From assembly GCA_036674765.1 (NCBI GenBank), contig JARVKI010000010.1, positions 124,001 through 188,000 of the forward strand: DNA of 64,000 nt, read 5' to 3'. This DNA comes from Seiridium cupressi. Its lineage: Eukaryota; Ascomycota; Sordariomycetes; Amphisphaeriales; Sporocadaceae. The position numbers were made by a program, and so were the translations under genes. Below, in pieces: positions 59,481 to 64,000 of the stretch; within the stretch, counting starts at the first letter, position 1, and every line of letters begins with the position of its first letter. The notes beneath the pieces are model-generated. The model was not told the origin of the DNA and made no database searches. It saw only the letters and a list, made by a program, of their open reading frames with translations.

Positions 59481-60257
59481 TCATGGTAGTATCTGGCGCA
59501 AACGTGAGGTAACTCCGAACGTCGAAGACAGCCACCCTTTCGGTGGATCATTTGCGTATCTTCTTACAACAATTCTCTTCGGCGTGACTTGGCAAGTGTC
59601 AAGCTGGCGCCCCCCAGCGGCCGTGACAATAGAAGCCTTCCACCACTCCGCGATGAGGCAGGGATCCGTATCCTCATATTTGCAGCCACCAGGCAAAGCA
59701 CACCATACGCCATCTTCACTATTCAAGTCAACCAGTTTATAAGCCCGATTTGGATAGTATACAGGCACCGGCGCCGGCTCTGGGGCGAATATCAGAGATA
59801 TACTGGCAAGATGGGGCAACCGCCCCGACGCCACCAGTGCGGCCACTTGTGTCCCTACACCGCCGCGAGACAACTGGGCTTCATGGCCGTCTATGGCCAG
59901 ATGATGAGGCTGCTTGGATTCGGGCCAACTGTCCAAGAAGCGCCAGTCGAAGAAGCCATCGTAGCGGTCCGTCGGAATGTACAGTACGTCCAGATCGGGC
60001 CGGTACTCACGGCTGGCGAAGGCCCCCTCGCTGTCCCGGCGCAATGTGTAGCCGAAGTGAGCTCGCGCCATGGCCCGAGACTCATGGCAGACGTGCATTA
60101 GGACGTGCAGGTCAACGTCTGCCAAGGGCGGGAAGCAGTTCGCATTGCTGCTGCTGAAGATGATGCAGAGCCCCGGCGCTCCCTCTTGGAGTGCAGCCCG
60201 CCAGACCTCGCGCTGCAGCTCCAGTGGTAATAAGGGAAAGCGCGAAAATGATGCCAT
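59481..60257 (-). CDS. 2EXR domain protein
   Basis: A single-exon protein of about 258 aa. The N-terminus FSRFPLLPLELQREVWRAAL is the signature of the fungal-specific 2EXR family (F-x-x-F/L-P-x-E-[LI]-[RQ]-x-x-[IV]-W). The second half of the domain follows: LMHVCHESRAMARAHFGYTL and the strand DLDVLYIPTDRYDGFF. These proteins are expanded in moulds and of unknown molecular function; the start resembles an F-box helix, and F-box-like binding has been suggested but not shown. The remaining part (about 125-258) has no recognised domain. It is convergent with the unrecognised gene ending at 59371 (109 bp between stops). Confidence 0.85.
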   Translation of the reverse strand: MASFSRFPLLPLELQREVWRAALQEGAPGLCIIFSSSNANCFPPLADVDLHVLMHVCHESRAMARAHFGYTLRRDSEGAFASREYRPDLDVLYIPTDRYDGFFDWRFLDSWPESKQPHHLAIDGHEAQLSRGGVGTQVAALVASGRLPHLASISLIFAPEPAPVPVYYPNRAYKLVDLNSEDGVWCALPGGCKYEDTDPCLIAEWWKASIVTAAGGRQLDTCQVTPKRIVVRRYANDPPKGWLSSTFGVTSRLRQILP

Positions 60258-62038
60258 CGCGTGCGCTTCTGACTCGAGGGCATACCCAAGCAGCGGGCTG
60301 GGGCTCCGCTGGAAGTCGCGCTGCTTGGAAGCGAACGTAGGGCCCCTCTCTGGGCAGCTAGAGACGCATGAGACCTGGAGAGCGTGCGCGCTTCAGAGTG
60401 GAGCAGCGTCAGCTTGATGACTGATGAGCGCCTACAGATCGGTAAGCCTTGGGGGGTCTTGATTACTGTAGAGTTGATAATCAAAAATAGACTTGTGCAT
60501 ATGTAGTTCACCGTACTCTTGCTTTGCCATCCATGCCCCGACGTGGATCTGGTCCCTTTCTGGAACATCTTTGGAAATCGGCGAGGTCGGGACAGAAGCG
60601 GGGGGGACGTCTAACTCCAACTAGCCTGTTTAGTCATGCAAGGGGTCCGGGTCCGGGTCCTGGACTTCTGCTACAACCTGAATCATGCTCGCAACATTGA
60701 AAAGCCGTGCACTTTGTTTTTTTCTTCCCTTTTCTTTTTTAACATGATTATGGGGATTGTCTTGTTCTTCCCAAGGTACTGTACGTGTATGCTTTGACTG
60801 GGCCTTCTGCAGGAAAATATCGCTTAAGCACGTGTCTTTGGGGTTTGCTGAAGCTGCTGGACGTGGCTCCATTAGTGTCTTCACCGGCATTGATTTGTTC
60901 ATTTTTACTTCAAGCCATGCCCTGCCGATGGACTATAGTCGCTGCATTAAGGTACGGCGTCAGACCCGGGCCAAATTCTCTCTCTAGCGACCAGGCTTTT
61001 CGATGCGAGCGAGGTAAGATGAGGGTAGAGCGCATGCAGATTAAATTTGACTTCGTCTCTGCTGATTGGCCACAGTAGCTTCTTTTGTCCTAATTGGGTA
61101 AGATCTGGCTCGTGCTATCTTTCCGCTAGCTTAGTCAATGGCACGCTACAAATGGTACGAAAAGACACAGTGGCGAGAGCCAGTTTGGTATAGATTAAAT
61201 CATACAACACGATATATTAAATAAAAATTGGGGATAGTATGCGCTGACACAAGCCCATATGGAATGCATTATCAAGCTTTGCCGACTGGGAAAATCCCCC
61301 TTGGTTGGTCCGCTTGTGCGATACTTGGCGTGTGGCTGAACAGAAATTAAGTGGTTAGGGTGTAATCATATCCGCTAAGATGTCAACCCACTGGTTGAAG
61401 TGTGCTGGAATTGACCTAGAGGCTCGTGTAAAGATTCCTACTCTGGATTCTGGATACGCGGCGATTGCCGAGAAGGAATAGAAGATAGATAGAAGGAGAG
61501 AAAGAAAGAAAGAAAGAAACGGTGATGCATCGTAGCGCCCGTGAAGAAGGAGGCACCTTCCCGATGTGTCCCACTTTGGATCTTCACGGCGATTTACTAA
61601 GCCCTAACTAAGATGTAGGGCTACGCTGGAGAGGCAGACAGACGGACGACCGAATGGGATAACGGACGATGCCCTGATATGTTTCACAAAGCAGTTTTTC
61701 ACGATTGACAGCATAGGTACTATACTAGCGGCTATGATTCGCCAACCGCCTTTCGCTATACTGATCGGCCATGTATGGTACTGCTGAATGCGTGCTCCCG
61801 CCGCGCTCGTCGCAGAAGTACCGTACTTTTCGCGAGACTTGATTGGGTGCGCCCGGCTGTCATTGCGCCCGCCACTGCGGGTCCGTGGCACCATCCCCGA
61901 AACCCCGCTAGGGCAGCGGCTGCCGATATGCTGGAGCGATGCTTGCCGAAGTGCTTCTTATCAAGGCCCTGTGTTGGCGGTCATTTTCCTTGCGCTTCAC
62001 TTTTACCTTTCAACGGGATTCACGGGACCACTCTGAAC
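60258..62038. promoter_or_regulatory. Divergent intergenic region, 2EXR / S9C peptidase
   Basis: About 1.8 kb with no supported gene. It holds a (GAAA)n microsatellite at about 61497-61519. In the right part (61775-62038) the reading frame of the peptidase is open upstream of its chosen start, but that stretch is Arg/Pro/Cys-rich and not family-like. Confidence 0.5.
61497..61519. repeat. (GAAA)n microsatellite
   Basis: Five to six tandem copies of GAAA on the + strand. Confidence 0.85.
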
Positions 62039-64000
62039 ATGGGCTTCGACATGGGACTGGAGTCGTCGAGAGCTATGTCTCATGCCTACAACCCAGCGAG
62101 CGTCGTGGACAACAGTGACGGGCCCAAGCGGATAGCTCCCTACGGGACCTGGGAGAGTGAAATAACCAAGGATGCCGTCTTTAGCAGTAGTAGGGTGTTG
62201 CTCTCACCAAGGTTCAACGTACGAGATGCTCTAATCACGGAATCAGTCCCACGCTAATCTTCTCATCAGCGACGGACAGGCCGGGCGTTCTGCTGCGAGT
62301 TGCGCGCCGATGGCAACAACCACCTTATAGAATTAAGGGACGGTGACTGCATCGACATCTTGCCGGAAGGCTTCAGCGCGAAAAGCAGGGTCTATGAGTA
62401 TGGCGGTGGACCGTATGCCATACTGCCTGGAAACAGGGTGATTTTTAGCAACTTCAAGGACAGATCACTGTACATCCTGGATGTGGATGGCGGAAACGTC
62501 CAAAGCTTACTAGCAAGCGAGACGCTTCGGTATGGGGATCTCGAGGCTCATCCCGGGGACGAGCCCTGGGTACTGGCTGTCCAGGAAGACCATGAAATCG
62601 ACATCCCCGAAAAGGTCAAGAACTACGTTGTCGCTATAAATACAGACAGCGGTGAAGTGAGGCGGATTGTCGAGGGCGCAGACTTCTACATGTTTCCCAC
62701 CTTTAGCCCCGACGGCAAAAAGGTCTCATGGGTAGAGTGGAGCTTCCCTGGCATGCCCTGGGCTGGTGTCAGCCTATACTGGGCGGACTGGGCGGAAGGT
62801 GAAGTCAAGTCAGATACCGTCGAGCACATTGCCGGCAATGAATCAAGCACCGTGACCGAGCCGCGGTGGGGTCCGGATGGCTATCTGTACTTTGCCGAGG
62901 AGCAAACGAATTATTATCAGCTATTCCGCCGCAAGCCTAGTGACACCGAATCCACAGCAATTATCCTGCCAGGCCTCGAAACCGTTGAGTTTGGCAGTGC
63001 CAAATTCGCATGCGGAAGGTGTGTACATATTCGTTCCTCGCAGCTTTGACCGAGACTAATAGAGTGCAGTCACACGTATACGCTACTTTCGGAAAAGACT
63101 CTTGTAGCATCCGTCACGGACGACGGATCGGACAAGCTTATTTCTGTTGATCTGGACACTCTGACGTATAAGCAACTTGACTTGCCTTTCGTAAGCGTAC
63201 TATACGATGGCGTGGAAAGGTCCTCGGACGACTCGTTTCTACTTGTTGCCAACAGTCACACCAGTCCAGATGTGCTATGCGAGGTGCAACTTTGCGGAGA
63301 CGACGTGCAGTACACCACTCTCCGGACATCTACCGATATCAAATATCCGTCCTCCGTCTTCTCGAAACCAGAGCCCATTCGCTTTCCCGCGAAAAATGGG
63401 CACGATCGCGACGTCGTAGGCTTCTTCTGGCCGCCTCACAATTCCAATTTCCAAGCACCCGAGGGTGAGAAGCCACCGCTCATCATCCAATCCCACGGTG
63501 GTCCGACAGGGCATACACCCCCTGCCTTGATGTTATCTCTACAGTACTGGAACGCACGAGGATACGCGACATTCGCGATCAATTACAGCGGCTCCACTGG
63601 CTACGGCAAGTCATACCGCGAGCTCCTCAACGGCAAATGGGGAGAAATCGACGTGGATGATGTTGCCGAGAGTGTGCAGTACCTGGTTGACTCCGGGCGC
63701 GTAGATGGATCCAGGGTCGGCATCCGCGGTGGCAGCGCCGGCGGATACATGGTTCTGCAAGCGTTATGCACGTACCCCGACATCTTCGCCGGTGGCGTAT
63801 GCCTCTTTGGGATCAGCGAGGTGAAGCTGCTTTTGGAGACGACACACAAGATGGAGTCACGCTACGCCGACATGCTGCTGTTTACGAAGGACATGACGGA
63901 GGAAGACAGACAGAAGGTGATGAAGGATCGCTCGCCGGTATACCATGCCGGCAATATTACGGCGCCTCTATTAATACTGCACGGCGAGGAGGATAAAGTA
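62039..64000 (+). CDS. S9C-type prolyl oligopeptidase / acylaminoacyl peptidase (3' end beyond window)
   Basis: A serine peptidase of the S9 family with a beta-propeller followed by an alpha/beta-hydrolase domain; probably cytosolic, as no signal peptide is seen. Exons: 62039-62218, 62270-63018, 63070 to beyond 64000 (introns of 51 bp each), in phase. N-terminus after ATG 62039: RIAPYGTWESEITKDAVF, typical of this family. Propeller segments include RVYEYGGGPYAILPGNRVIF and FPTFSPDGKKVSWVEW. The hydrolase domain shows the oxyanion region IIQSHGGPTGHT, then FAINYSGSTGYGKSYRE, and the nucleophile elbow GIRGGSAGGYM. The catalytic Asp is probably in LHGEEDKV at the very end of the window; the His lies outside. 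About 600 codons are visible of an expected 640-690. An alternative start is the ATG at 62075. Confidence 0.9.

Overview
The window is nuclear DNA of a filamentous ascomycete (Pezizomycotina, most likely Sordariomycetes). Many genes carry short 40-200 bp GT-AG introns with CT(A/G)A(C/T)-type branch sites. Genes lie on both strands with no operons. The products are typical of moulds: a homeobox regulator, an F-box protein, a 2EXR protein, a secreted tannase-type esterase and GH76/DFG5. Exon joins below were placed by hand from splice signals, reading phase and family motifs.

Layout. 1-2.0 kb: no gene seen. 2.0-3.9 kb (-): homeobox transcription factor, with a gene-free upstream region of about 7.8 kb. 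11.8-13.8 kb (-): Irc6/AAGAB-like clathrin-adaptor chaperone and a coactosin-like actin-binding protein. 14.8-21.7 kb: secreted tannase/feruloyl esterase (+), SAM methyltransferase (-) and an eight-exon MFS transporter (+). 21.9-23.7 kb (-): F-box protein. 25.5-29.3 kb (+): a PARP without a BRCT domain and a divergent succinate dehydrogenase subunit C. 30.3-31.8 kb (-): TAF6. 33.7-34.9 kb (-): Kv-beta-type aldo-keto reductase with a possible mitochondrial alternative start. 36.1-39.7 kb: a BAHD-like acyltransferase (+) and a GH76 DFG5-like protein (-), each interrupted by one single-base frameshift. 40.7-42.1 kb (-): ornithine decarboxylase. 44.5-47.6 kb (-): Cym1/PreP presequence protease. 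48.7-50.5 kb (+): taxilin. 50.8-54.6 kb: LTV1 (-) and LSG1 (+), head to head. 54.6-58.4 kb: gene-poor, with ankyrin-repeat remnants and a tRNA-like Pol III element. 58.5-60.3 kb: an unrecognised basic/acidic protein (+) and a 2EXR protein (-). 62.0 kb to the end (+): an S9C-type prolyl oligopeptidase cut by the window edge.

Most genes are unlinked housekeeping functions: transcription (TAF6), ribosome export (LTV1 for 40S, LSG1 for 60S), mitochondrial proteostasis and respiration (Cym1, SdhC), polyamine synthesis (ODC) and trafficking (Irc6, taxilin). The clearest functional pairing is LTV1/LSG1, which share a promoter of about 460 bp. The items most worth a second look are the SdhC-like paralog candidate, the BRCT-less PARP, the two neighbouring frameshifted genes, a GC-AG intron, the possible dual-start aldo-keto reductase, the tRNA-like element and the very long homeobox upstream region. 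I found no CRISPR array, no intact transposon and no clear secondary-metabolite backbone gene.
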